A DNA stretch of 64,000 nucleotides from Streptomyces exfoliatus. GTDB lineage: Bacteria; Actinomycetota; Actinomycetes; Streptomycetales; Streptomycetaceae. How positions within the stretch are numbered: position 1 is the stretch's first letter; every line of letters starts with the position of its first letter. This document shows positions 8,380 through 15,255 of this stretch, in pieces. The notes under the pieces are model-generated. The model did not search any database. It had not been told where the DNA came from and saw only the letters and a list, made by a program, of their open reading frames with translations. The translations under genes and the position numbers were made by a program. Where the stretch lies: positions 248,001 to 312,000 of the forward strand of contig NZ_JNZP01000002.1 in NCBI RefSeq assembly GCF_000725545.1, read 5' to 3'.

Positions 8380-8408
8380 ACCATAAGGCGAGCCTCCCCC
8401 TTGGTCAA
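8380..8408 (-). promoter_or_regulatory. Sigma-70-type promoter of the GntR gene
   Basis: On the minus strand, TTGACC (8403-8408) and TATGGT (8380-8385) are separated by exactly 17 bases, a good housekeeping-type promoter. The start point would be near 8373, giving a leader of about 75 bases. The -35 box lies inside the palindrome at 8401-8414. Confidence 0.6.
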
Positions 8409-8414
8409 GACCAA
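8401..8414. promoter_or_regulatory. DasR-type (dre-like) palindrome TTGGTCAAGACCAA
   Basis: TTGGTC-N2-GACCAA has perfect 6-base arms. It matches the core of the DasR responsive element of Streptomyces (TGGTCTAGACCA type), recognised by GntR/HutC proteins. It overlaps the -35 box of the GntR gene's promoter, a typical repressor position. DasR itself or the adjacent GntR protein could bind it. Confidence 0.6.
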
Positions 8415-8501
8415 TCCTCCGTCGAACGCCCCCGAATGTGACCCTCTGACCTAGATCGTTCACAGGACGTTCGCGCCCCCGTGAGCCCCGCGCAGCAAGA
8501 G

Positions 8502-8530
8502 GCCCCGCCTCCCGGGATGGGAGACGGGGC
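8502..8530 (-). terminator. Hairpin after the sigma factor gene
   Basis: GCCCCGCCTCCC (8502-8513) and GGGAGACGGGGC (8519-8530) pair with one mismatch around a 5-base loop. It lies between the 3' end of the sigma factor gene and the GntR promoter, both on the minus strand. The rest of the 280-base gap holds only the GntR promoter region. Confidence 0.6.
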
Positions 8531-8578
8531 GGATTCCGGTCAGGGCGCGCTCGCGTGTTTCCGGCGCCGTGGTGCGGC

Positions 8579-9502
8579 TCAGTGCTCGCCGGTGTCGGCG
8601 AGGCCCTGGAGCTTGTCGGGGTTGCGGATGACGTAGACGCACTGGACGCGCCCGTCGCGCACCTCGATCTGGGTGACGGTGTCGGGCCGCCCGTCGGCGA
8701 GGGTGAGGACCGCGGGGGCGCCGTTGATCTCGACGAAGCGGATCTCGTACAGGGTGTCCGCGTCCCGGGCCACGGCGGCGAGGAAGCGCCCGACCTTGTC
8801 GGCGCTCTCGAGGATCCGGCGTGGCGTCTTGGCCTTGCCGCCGCTGTCGCCGACGAGTCGCGCGTCGGGTGCGAGCAGGGCGAGGAGTCCGCCGAGGTCG
8901 CCGCCCGCCGCGGCGGCGAGGAAGCGCTCGGTGAGGTCGCGGCGCTCGACCGGGTCCACGTCGTAGCGCGGCTTGCCCTCGTCGACATGGCGCCGGGCGC
9001 GCCCGGCGAGCTGGCGCACGGCCGCCTCGGAGCGGTCGAGGGCGGTGGCGATCTCCCCGAACGGGAAGCCGAAGGCCTCGCGCAGCACGAAGACGGCCCG
9101 CTCCAGCGGGGAGAGGGACTCGAGGACGACCAGGACGGCGAGGGAGACGGAGTCGGCGAGCAGGGCGCGCTCGGCAGTGTCGGGGGCGGCCGGGCCGAAG
9201 TCGGTGACGACGGGCTCGGGCAGCCACGGGCCGACGTAGGCCTCTCGGCGCGACTGGGCCTGCCGGAGGCGGTCGATGGCGAGGCGCGTCGTGATCCGCA
9301 CGAGGAAGGCGCGGGGCTCGCGGACGGCGGCCCGGTCCTCGGCGGTCCAGCGCAGCCAGGCCTCCTGGACGACGTCCTCGGCGTCGGCGGCTCGGCCGAG
9401 CATCCGGTAGGCGACGCCGAGGAGCATCGGGCGGTGCTCCTCGAAGAGTTCGGTCAGGGTGTCGGTCGCGATGTCGGTGGGCACCTCTCCATCCCAGCCC
9501 AC
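8579..9502 (-). CDS. ECF41-type RNA polymerase sigma factor with SnoaL-like C-terminal domain
   Basis: 307 residues. Sigma region 2 (about 20-90; YRMLGRAADAEDVVQEAWLR) and region 4 (about 130-185; FPFGEIATALDRSEAAVRQL) are followed by a SnoaL-like domain (about 200-300). Two ECF41 hallmarks are present in the extension: GDSGGK, like the DGGGK motif, and NPDKL near the C-terminus. In this group the extension controls sigma activity instead of an anti-sigma factor. The usual COE-type partner gene is not adjacent. The start is uncertain: GTG at 9502 or GTG at 9484; neither has an ideal ribosome binding site. A small hairpin lies just upstream. Confidence 0.9.
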   Translation of the reverse strand: MGWDGEVPTDIATDTLTELFEEHRPMLLGVAYRMLGRAADAEDVVQEAWLRWTAEDRAAVREPRAFLVRITTRLAIDRLRQAQSRREAYVGPWLPEPVVTDFGPAAPDTAERALLADSVSLAVLVVLESLSPLERAVFVLREAFGFPFGEIATALDRSEAAVRQLAGRARRHVDEGKPRYDVDPVERRDLTERFLAAAAGGDLGGLLALLAPDARLVGDSGGKAKTPRRILESADKVGRFLAAVARDADTLYEIRFVEINGAPAVLTLADGRPDTVTQIEVRDGRVQCVYVIRNPDKLQGLADTGEH

Positions 9503-9511
9503 CGGCGTCGG

Positions 9512-9531
9512 CCTGTCCAGTTTCGGACAGG
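9512..9531. promoter_or_regulatory. Small inverted repeat CCTGTCC-N6-GGACAGG in the sigma-factor leader
   Basis: Perfect 7-base arms separated by 6 bases, ending 10 bases upstream of the GTG at 9502. In the minus-strand transcript it would form a stem-loop close to the start, and as DNA it could be an operator. The roughly 100-base divergent region it sits in also serves the hydrolase at 9607. Confidence 0.4.
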
Positions 9532-9606
9532 GTCTTGAACTCCTGGCTACTCATCGGTAATTCTCCCTGACGGGACGTCTAAGAAGCTTCAGGACAGGGA
9601 GTCCGC

Positions 9607-10437
9607 ATGCCCGAACGGATCGCGTTCACGTTTCAGACCCCGGCGGGGCCCCGCACGGCGTCCCTCACGTACGAACGCCGGGGCTCGGGCGAACCGCTGC
9701 TGCTCCTGCACGGCATCGGACACCACTGGCAGGCCTGGGAGCCCGTCCTCGACGTCCTGGCCACCGAGCGGGACGTGATCGCCGTCGACCTGCCCGGCTT
9801 CGGCGCCTCCGACGAGCTGCCCGACGGCTGTCCCTACGACCTGGCCACCGTCACTGCCGTGCTCGACGGCTTCTGCGCGGCCCTCGGCGTCGAACGGCCG
9901 CACGTGGCGGGGAACTCGCTCGGCGGACTGCTCGCCCTGGAGCTCGGCCGGGAGAAGCGGGTGCGCTCGGTCACCGCGCTCTCCCCCGCCGGGTTCTGGT
10001 CGGAGGGGGAGCGGCGGTACGCCTTCGTGACGCTCCGGGCGATGCGGGGCGCCGCCCGGTCGATGCCCCTGCCGCTGATCGAGCGCCTCTCCCGTACGCC
10101 CGTCGGGCGCACCGCGCTCACCAGCAGCATCTACGCGCGCCCCGGCCGCCGTTCACCCGAGGCGGTCTACGCCGAGACGCTCGCGCTGCGCGGCGCCACC
10201 GGTTTCCGGCAGACCCTGGCGGCCGGCGGATCCGTGCGCTTCCGCGAGGACGTGCCCGAGGTGCCCGTCACCGTCGCCTGGGGCACCCGCGACCGGCTGC
10301 TCCTTCCCCGCCAGGGCCTCCGGGCCAAGCACACCCTGCCCGGCGCGCGGCTCGTCCGCCTGCCCGGCTGCGGCCACGTACCCATGAGCGACGACCCGGC
10401 TCTCGTCGCGCGCGTCGTCCTGGACGGCAGCCGCTGA
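9607..10437 (+). CDS. Alpha/beta-fold hydrolase
   Basis: 276 residues, a complete single-domain alpha/beta hydrolase. The triad is readable: nucleophile Ser in GNSLGG (near residue 100), Asp in GTRDRLL (near 226) and His in GCGHVP (near 259). The oxyanion loop is LLLLHGIGHHWQAWEPVL. No signal peptide. It starts at ATG 9607 with CAGGGAG just upstream. It diverges from the ECF41-type sigma factor, and hydrolases or oxidoreductases near such sigma factors are often their targets, so a link is possible but only inferred. Its last 285 bases are antisense to the convergent transporter frame. Confidence 0.92.
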   Translation: MPERIAFTFQTPAGPRTASLTYERRGSGEPLLLLHGIGHHWQAWEPVLDVLATERDVIAVDLPGFGASDELPDGCPYDLATVTAVLDGFCAALGVERPHVAGNSLGGLLALELGREKRVRSVTALSPAGFWSEGERRYAFVTLRAMRGAARSMPLPLIERLSRTPVGRTALTSSIYARPGRRSPEAVYAETLALRGATGFRQTLAAGGSVRFREDVPEVPVTVAWGTRDRLLLPRQGLRAKHTLPGARLVRLPGCGHVPMSDDPALVARVVLDGSR

Positions 10438-11322
10438 GGTCCGCCGCCGCGTCCGCGTGAACAGGCCGGTGCCCACGGCGGCGCCGGCCCCGACGAGCAG
10501 ACCGCCGACCGCCTGCGGGAGGCCGAAGGCGGCGCCCGCGACCAGCGCGGCGCTCAGCGCGGCGGCGACCGGGATCGCGCCGGTGAAGAGGGTGGCGCGC
10601 TCCATGCCGACCCGCTGGACGCCCATGTAGAAGAGGACGAATCCGACCACCGTGGCGAGCGCCGCCTGCCAGATCAGGGCCCCCGTCTCGACGCCCGTCG
10701 GCAGGCGTACGAAGTCGGGGCCGTCCACCAGCAGGCCGATGAGCGTCGCCTCGGCCGCGCCGACCCCGCAGACGGCGGCCGTGAGCAGTTTCGGCCCGAG
10801 CAGCCGGAGCACCGGGACGGCGAGGACCGTGAACCCCACCTCGCCCGCGAGCGCCGCCACCGACCAGCCGATCCCGGCCAGGTCCGTCCGCCCCCAGCCC
10901 TGCACGGTGAAGGCGCCCGCGGCGACGAGCAGCGCCCCGTACAGCACGGCGGGGGCGGGCCTGCGGCCCTCGATCAGCGGGACCAGGACGGCGACGACGA
11001 CCGGGGCGCAGCCGACGAGCACACCGGGCACGGCGGGCTCGGCCGTCCGCTCGGCGGCGAGGACCGCCAGGTTGAAGCCGACCATGCCGACGCCCGCGAG
11101 GGCGGCGAGCCTCAGCCAGTGACGGGCGGTCAGCTCGCGCAGCGGGGCGAGCCCGCCGCGTCCGAGGAGCGGGAGCAGAAGCAGACAGGCGGCTCCGTAG
11201 CGCAGTGCCTGGCCGCCCGCGTACGGGTAGGCGCCGAGCAGGCTGTTCGCGGTGAAGGAGGCTCCGACGAGGGCGTAGGCGAGGGTGACCAGGAGGACCC
11301 CGCGCAGGGCGTTCGCGTTCAT
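10153..11322 (-). CDS. EamA/DMT-family transporter with long C-terminal extension
   Basis: 389 residues as the frame reads. Residues 1-290 contain about ten hydrophobic segments in two EamA repeats, typical of drug/metabolite exporters. ATG at 11322 (MNANALRGVLLVTLAYALVG) is the natural start. The membrane domain should end near GLFTRTRRRTS, but no stop codon occurs there and the frame runs 285 bases into the convergent hydrolase gene, adding about 94 hydrophilic Gly/Ala-rich residues. That tail has no membrane segment and looks like antisense-coded sequence. Divergent from the RidA/MocR pair, whose regulator probably controls it. Substrate unknown. Confidence 0.82.
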   Translation of the reverse strand: MNANALRGVLLVTLAYALVGASFTANSLLGAYPYAGGQALRYGAACLLLLPLLGRGGLAPLRELTARHWLRLAALAGVGMVGFNLAVLAAERTAEPAVPGVLVGCAPVVVAVLVPLIEGRRPAPAVLYGALLVAAGAFTVQGWGRTDLAGIGWSVAALAGEVGFTVLAVPVLRLLGPKLLTAAVCGVGAAEATLIGLLVDGPDFVRLPTGVETGALIWQAALATVVGFVLFYMGVQRVGMERATLFTGAIPVAAALSAALVAGAAFGLPQAVGGLLVGAGAAVGTGLFTRTRRRTSAAAVQDDARDESRVVAHGYVAAAGQADEPRAGQGVLGPEALAGKEQPVAGAPGDGDGHLGHVLAEAHGSAGRQGLPETGGAAQRERLGVDRLG

Positions 11323-11358
11323 GCCCCCGACGCTAGGCAGCGGGGCGGCCCCTGTTGA

Positions 11359-11391
11359 GGTCCACTTTCCTCGCGTCATCGGGGACCACTT
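11359..11391. promoter_or_regulatory. Direct repeats GGTCCACTT / GGACCACTT, candidate MocR operator
   Basis: Two nine-base sites (11359-11367 and 11383-11391) differing at one position, 24 bases apart, lie between the divergent EamA transporter and RidA/MocR genes. MocR-type regulators often bind direct repeats in such divergent regions. The MocR gene at 11870 is the likely binder. Confidence 0.45.
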
Positions 11392-11444
11392 CGGGGCGGG
11401 GAAAACCCCGTGCGCGTCTGCGGCCCGCCGGTCAGACTCCCGCC

Positions 11445-11855
11445 ATGACTACGAGGATCACCCGGATCAATCCCGACGGGTCGCACCCGACGCCCGGATA
11501 CCACCACGTCACCGTGGTGGAGGCCGGCCGCACCGCCTACCTGGCGGGGCAGTGCCCGCTCGACCGGAGCGGTTCCCTGGTCGGCCCGGGGAACCTCGAG
11601 GCGCAGGTCGACCAGGTCGTCGAGAACGCTCTCGCCGCCTTGACGGCGGTGGACGCCGAGCCGCAGCACGTGGTCCGCTCGGTGATCTACGTGCGGAGCG
11701 AGGACAGGGACGCCCTGGTGACGGCGTGGCGCCGGCTCACCGAATCCGGCCTCGGACCGGCGTTCACCACGGCGAGTACGCTCCTGGGCGTCGCGCAGCT
11801 CGGCTACCCGGGTCAGCTCATCGAGGTGGACCTCACGGTGGCCCTGCCCGGCTGA
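11445..11855 (+). CDS. RidA-family (YjgF/YER057c/UK114) protein
   Basis: 136-residue chorismate-mutase-like fold protein of the RidA superfamily. RidA proteins hydrolyse reactive enamine/imine intermediates made by PLP enzymes. Family features include AYLAGQCPLDRSG, VVENALAALTAVDAEPQHVV, a VIYVRSEDR segment and a closing GQLIEVDLTVAL. ATG at 11445 is chosen; the open frame upstream is not protein-like. The arginine I would expect to bind carboxylate in canonical RidA is not obvious (the end reads LIEVDLTVALPG), so it may be a divergent subfamily. It sits 14 bases before a PLP-binding MocR regulator. Confidence 0.9.
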   Translation: MTTRITRINPDGSHPTPGYHHVTVVEAGRTAYLAGQCPLDRSGSLVGPGNLEAQVDQVVENALAALTAVDAEPQHVVRSVIYVRSEDRDALVTAWRRLTESGLGPAFTTASTLLGVAQLGYPGQLIEVDLTVALPG

Positions 11856-11869
11856 AGGGGGTACAAGGG

Positions 11870-13378
11870 ATGAGGAGCCACGGACAGGCGGCCTGGGAGC
11901 TGCTCCTGCCCTTCGTCGACGCACCGGCGCGGCAGCGGGGGCGCGCCCTGCAGGAGGCGCTGCGCGAGGCGGTGCGCTCGGGGCGGCTCGCGGCCGGGAC
12001 CCGGCTGCCGTCGACGCGCGAGCTCGCGGCCGACCTGGGCGTCTCGCGGGGCCTCGTCACCGAGGCGTACGAGCAGCTCACCGCCGAGGGGTACCTGCGC
12101 AGCGGCCGGGGCGCGGGCACCTGGGTCGGTGAGGCGGCCAGGGCCCGGCGGACGGGCCACTCAGGAGCGGTGGACGGGGGCCTCGGGTCGACGCAGGCCG
12201 GTCGCCTCGGGCCGGGGGCGGACGGCGGCGCGCCGGTGCGCGGGGTGCGTGCCCCGGACCCGGTCCCGGACGGCGGGGCCGCCCGCGTCCTCGTGGACTT
12301 CCGTCCGGGGACGCCCGACCTGTCGCTCTTCCCCAGGGCCGCGTGGGCGGCCGCCCAGCGTGCCGTGCTCACCCGGCTGCCCCACCCGGCACTCGGGTAC
12401 CCGGACCCGCGCGGGCTGCCCGAACTGCGGGAGGCACTGGCCGGGATGCTGGCCAGGCGGCGGGGCGTGGTGGCCGATCCGGAGCGGCTCGTGGTCTGTT
12501 CGGGCGTGGCGCAGGCCTCGACGCTGCTCGGCTTCGTCCTGCGGGCGCGTGGGCTCGACGCGGTCGGCATCGAGGATCCCGGCAGTCCCGAACACGGACG
12601 TCTGTTCGCCTCGACCGGCCTGGACACGGTGTGGCTGCCCCTGGACGAGGAGGGACTGCGGCCCGGGCCGCTCACCGCATCGGGCGTGCGGGCCGTGGTC
12701 GTGACCCCCTCGCACCAGTTCCCGTCCGGGATCAGCTGGTCGGCCCGGCGCCGTGCCGCGCTCCTCGACTGGGCGCGTGCGGTGGACGGCTACGTCCTGG
12801 AGGACGACTACGACGGTGACTTCCGGTACGACCGGGCGCCCGTCGGCGCGCTTCAGGGGCTCGACCCGGAGCGGGTGGTCTACGCGGGCTCGGTCAGCAA
12901 GTCGCTGGCGCCCGGACTGCGGCTCGGCTGGACGCTCGTCCCGGAGGCGCTGCTGGGCGAAGTGGTCGAGCGCAAGCGCACGATGGACCTCGGCAACCCC
13001 GTACTCGACCAGGCCGTGCTGGCGGAGTTCGTGACGCGGGGCGGGTACGACCGGCAGTTGCGCCGCTGCCAACGCGCCTACCGGGAGCGGCGGGACGCGC
13101 TGCTCGGCGCTCTCGCCGAGCACCTGCCCGGGACGCGGGTGAGCGGCATCGCGGCCGGGCTCCATGTCATCGCGCGCGTACCGGCGGATTTCGGGCCGCC
13201 GGAACGGTTCCTCGCACGTGCGGCGGAGGCCGGGGTGGCGCTGCGGCCCCTGGAGGACTACGGCACCGCCCGGCCCGCCGACGGGGACGTGCGGCTCGTC
13301 ATCGGGTACGCGCACCTGGCGCCGTCGGCCGTGACGGCCGGGATCCGGCTGGTGGCGGAGGCGGTCGGCCGGGGGTGA
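11870..13378 (+). CDS. MocR-family regulator (GntR HTH fused to PLP-dependent aminotransferase domain)
   Basis: 502 residues. A GntR winged HTH (about 15-85; LPSTRELAADLGVSRGLVTE) is joined by a variable Gly/Ala-rich linker to a fold-type I aminotransferase-like domain (about 140-500). The PLP lysine is in SVSKSLAPG, near residue 344, and the cofactor-contact segment EDDYDGDFRYDR is present. Such proteins (GabR, PdxR) regulate vitamin B6, GABA or taurine genes. The start is ATG at 11870 behind AAGGGGG. It probably controls the divergent EamA transporter and its own operon through the direct repeats at 11359-11391. Confidence 0.93.
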   Translation: MRSHGQAAWELLLPFVDAPARQRGRALQEALREAVRSGRLAAGTRLPSTRELAADLGVSRGLVTEAYEQLTAEGYLRSGRGAGTWVGEAARARRTGHSGAVDGGLGSTQAGRLGPGADGGAPVRGVRAPDPVPDGGAARVLVDFRPGTPDLSLFPRAAWAAAQRAVLTRLPHPALGYPDPRGLPELREALAGMLARRRGVVADPERLVVCSGVAQASTLLGFVLRARGLDAVGIEDPGSPEHGRLFASTGLDTVWLPLDEEGLRPGPLTASGVRAVVVTPSHQFPSGISWSARRRAALLDWARAVDGYVLEDDYDGDFRYDRAPVGALQGLDPERVVYAGSVSKSLAPGLRLGWTLVPEALLGEVVERKRTMDLGNPVLDQAVLAEFVTRGGYDRQLRRCQRAYRERRDALLGALAEHLPGTRVSGIAAGLHVIARVPADFGPPERFLARAAEAGVALRPLEDYGTARPADGDVRLVIGYAHLAPSAVTAGIRLVAEAVGRG

Positions 13379-13431
13379 GGCCATGGCCGGGAGTGAGGCC
13401 GTCGAGGGCGCCCGCGCCGCCCGTCTTCGCA

Positions 13432-13486
13432 GGCGACGGGCGAGGCTTCGCGGGCGACGGGCGAGCCGGGTCGGGCGACGGGCGCG
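13432..13486. repeat. Three imperfect ~20-bp tandem units around GGCGACGGGCG
   Basis: The core GGCGACGGGCG recurs three times at 20-21 base spacing between the MocR gene and the PhoD gene. The repeat-to-repeat sequence is similar but not identical. It does not form a clear hairpin. It may be a slippage product; I see no function and no gene in this 216-base gap. Confidence 0.4.
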
Positions 13487-13594
13487 CCGGGGCCCGATGA
13501 TCTGTTCACGCGGGGTTCGTGTGGGCGCCGTCCCCGGCCGTTAGGCATGGGGCGACGCACCGCCCCCGCCCGGACCCGCCTCGGAGGCCCTTCC

Positions 13595-15187
13595 ATGTCC
13601 CAGCCCGTACCCGGCAGTTCCCCCTCCCCCGCCCGTCGCAGCGTGCTGCGCGGGTCGCTGGCCGCCTCGGCGGCGCTGACCCTCGGCGGTACCGGTCTCG
13701 CCGCCGCCCCCGCGTTCGCGCTGTCGGGCCGGCCCGGTGCCGGGTGGGGCGTCCAGACGGGCGACGTCACGGCCTCCTCCGGTCTGGTGTGGGTCCGCTC
13801 GGACCGGCCTGCGCGGATGCTCGTCGAGACGTCGGCGAGCGAGTCGTTCCGCCGGGTCCGCCGCCACCAGGGGCCGCTGATCGGCGCGGGCACGGACTTC
13901 ACCGGCACCACGGCGCTGCGCGGTCTGCCGGCGGGCGAGCAGATCCACTACCGGGTCACCCTCGCCGACCCGGACGATCCGCGCCGGACGGGCGAGCCGG
14001 TCACCGGGACCTTCCGTACGGCCCCGGAGCGGCGCCGTGACGGGGTCCGCTTCCTGTGGTCGGGGGACATCGCCGGGCAGGGCTGGGGCATCAACCCTGA
14101 CATCGGCGGCTTCCGCGCCTACGAGGAGATGCGCCGTCTCGACCCCGACTTCTTCCTGTGCAGCGGCGACTCGATCTACGCCGACGGGGTGATCCAGCCC
14201 AGCGTGACGCTGCCCGACGGCCGGATCTGGCGGAACGTCACCACCCCTGAGAAGTCCAAGGTCGCGGAGACGCTCGACGAGTACCGCGGCAACTTCCGCT
14301 ACAACCTGCTCGACCACAACGTCCGGGCCTTCAACGCGCAGGTGCCGTCGGTGGTGCAGTGGGACGACCACGAAGTGCGCAACAACTGGTACCCGGGCCA
14401 GATCCTGGACGACGCCCGCTACACGGAGAAGGACGTGGACGTCCTCGCCGCGCGGGCCCTGCGGGCCTTCGGCGAGTACACGCCGGTCTCCACGCTCCAC
14501 GCGCGCGGTGGGCGCGGGAGCCGGATGCACCGGGTGGTGCGGTACGGGCCGCTGCTCGACGTGTTCGTGCTCGACATGCGCTCGTACCGGAACGCCAACT
14601 CCCCCGGCAGGCAGGCCGACGACACCACCGGCATCCTCGGCGCCGAGCAGCTCGCCTGGCTCAAGCGGGAGCTGGCCGCCTCCACGGCGGTGTGGAAGGT
14701 GCTCGCGGCGGACATGCCCCTCGGCCTGGTCGTCCCGGACGGCTCGGCGAACTTCGAGGCGATCGCGCAGGGCGACCCGGGCGCGCCGCTCGGCCGTGAG
14801 CTCCAGATCGCCGAGCTGCTGCGGTTCGTCAAGCACCGGCGGATCACCGGCACGGTGTGGCTGACGGCGGACGTGCACTACACCTCGGCGCAGCACTACA
14901 CGCCGGAGCGGGCGGCGTTCACGGACTTCGCGCCGTTCTGGGAGTTCGTGTCGGGGCCGCTGGCCGCCGGCGGTTTCCCGGCGAACGCCCTCGACGCCAC
15001 CTTCGGTCCCGAGCGGGTGTTCGTACGGGCTCCGGAGCGGGCGAACCTGTCGCCGATGGAGAGCCCCCAGTACTTCGGCGAGGTCGACATCGACGGCCAC
15101 AGCGGGGACCTGACGGTGCGGCTGCGCGCCGAGGGCGGGACGGTGCTGTTCAGCAAGGTCCTGCGGCCGGGGCGGGTGGGGCAGTAA
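13595..15187 (+). CDS. PhoD-type alkaline phosphatase/phosphodiesterase, Tat-exported
   Basis: 530 residues. The N-terminus carries a twin-arginine signal (SPARRSVLRGS, then a hydrophobic AASAALTLGGTGLAAAPAFA ending in an AxA-type cleavage site), so the enzyme is exported folded through Tat. A PhoD N-terminal beta domain (about 45-145) is followed by the metallophosphatase domain with metal-binding motifs CSGDSIYAD, QWDDHEVRNNW and TADVHYTS. PhoD releases phosphate from mono- and diesters, often teichoic acid, using calcium and iron. ATG at 13595 is favoured by GGAGG 8 bases upstream. No Pho box is obvious by eye. Monocistronic. Confidence 0.92.
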   Translation: MSQPVPGSSPSPARRSVLRGSLAASAALTLGGTGLAAAPAFALSGRPGAGWGVQTGDVTASSGLVWVRSDRPARMLVETSASESFRRVRRHQGPLIGAGTDFTGTTALRGLPAGEQIHYRVTLADPDDPRRTGEPVTGTFRTAPERRRDGVRFLWSGDIAGQGWGINPDIGGFRAYEEMRRLDPDFFLCSGDSIYADGVIQPSVTLPDGRIWRNVTTPEKSKVAETLDEYRGNFRYNLLDHNVRAFNAQVPSVVQWDDHEVRNNWYPGQILDDARYTEKDVDVLAARALRAFGEYTPVSTLHARGGRGSRMHRVVRYGPLLDVFVLDMRSYRNANSPGRQADDTTGILGAEQLAWLKRELAASTAVWKVLAADMPLGLVVPDGSANFEAIAQGDPGAPLGRELQIAELLRFVKHRRITGTVWLTADVHYTSAQHYTPERAAFTDFAPFWEFVSGPLAAGGFPANALDATFGPERVFVRAPERANLSPMESPQYFGEVDIDGHSGDLTVRLRAEGGTVLFSKVLRPGRVGQ

Positions 15188-15255
15188 CACCTGGTCAGGC
15201 CGGGGACGGAGGCCTGGCGCGGTGATTGTCAGTGGCGGGACCTACCGTCGTACCC

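Noticed and set aside
9484..9554. ATG at 9554 with a good ribosome binding site as sigma-factor start
   Set aside because: It is in a different frame from the sigma protein and leads into a low-quality translation. It is kept only as a remark on initiation.
13432..13486. Regular repeats considered as a CRISPR array
   Set aside because: Units are about 20 bases with no spacers of constant length, and no cas genes are present.
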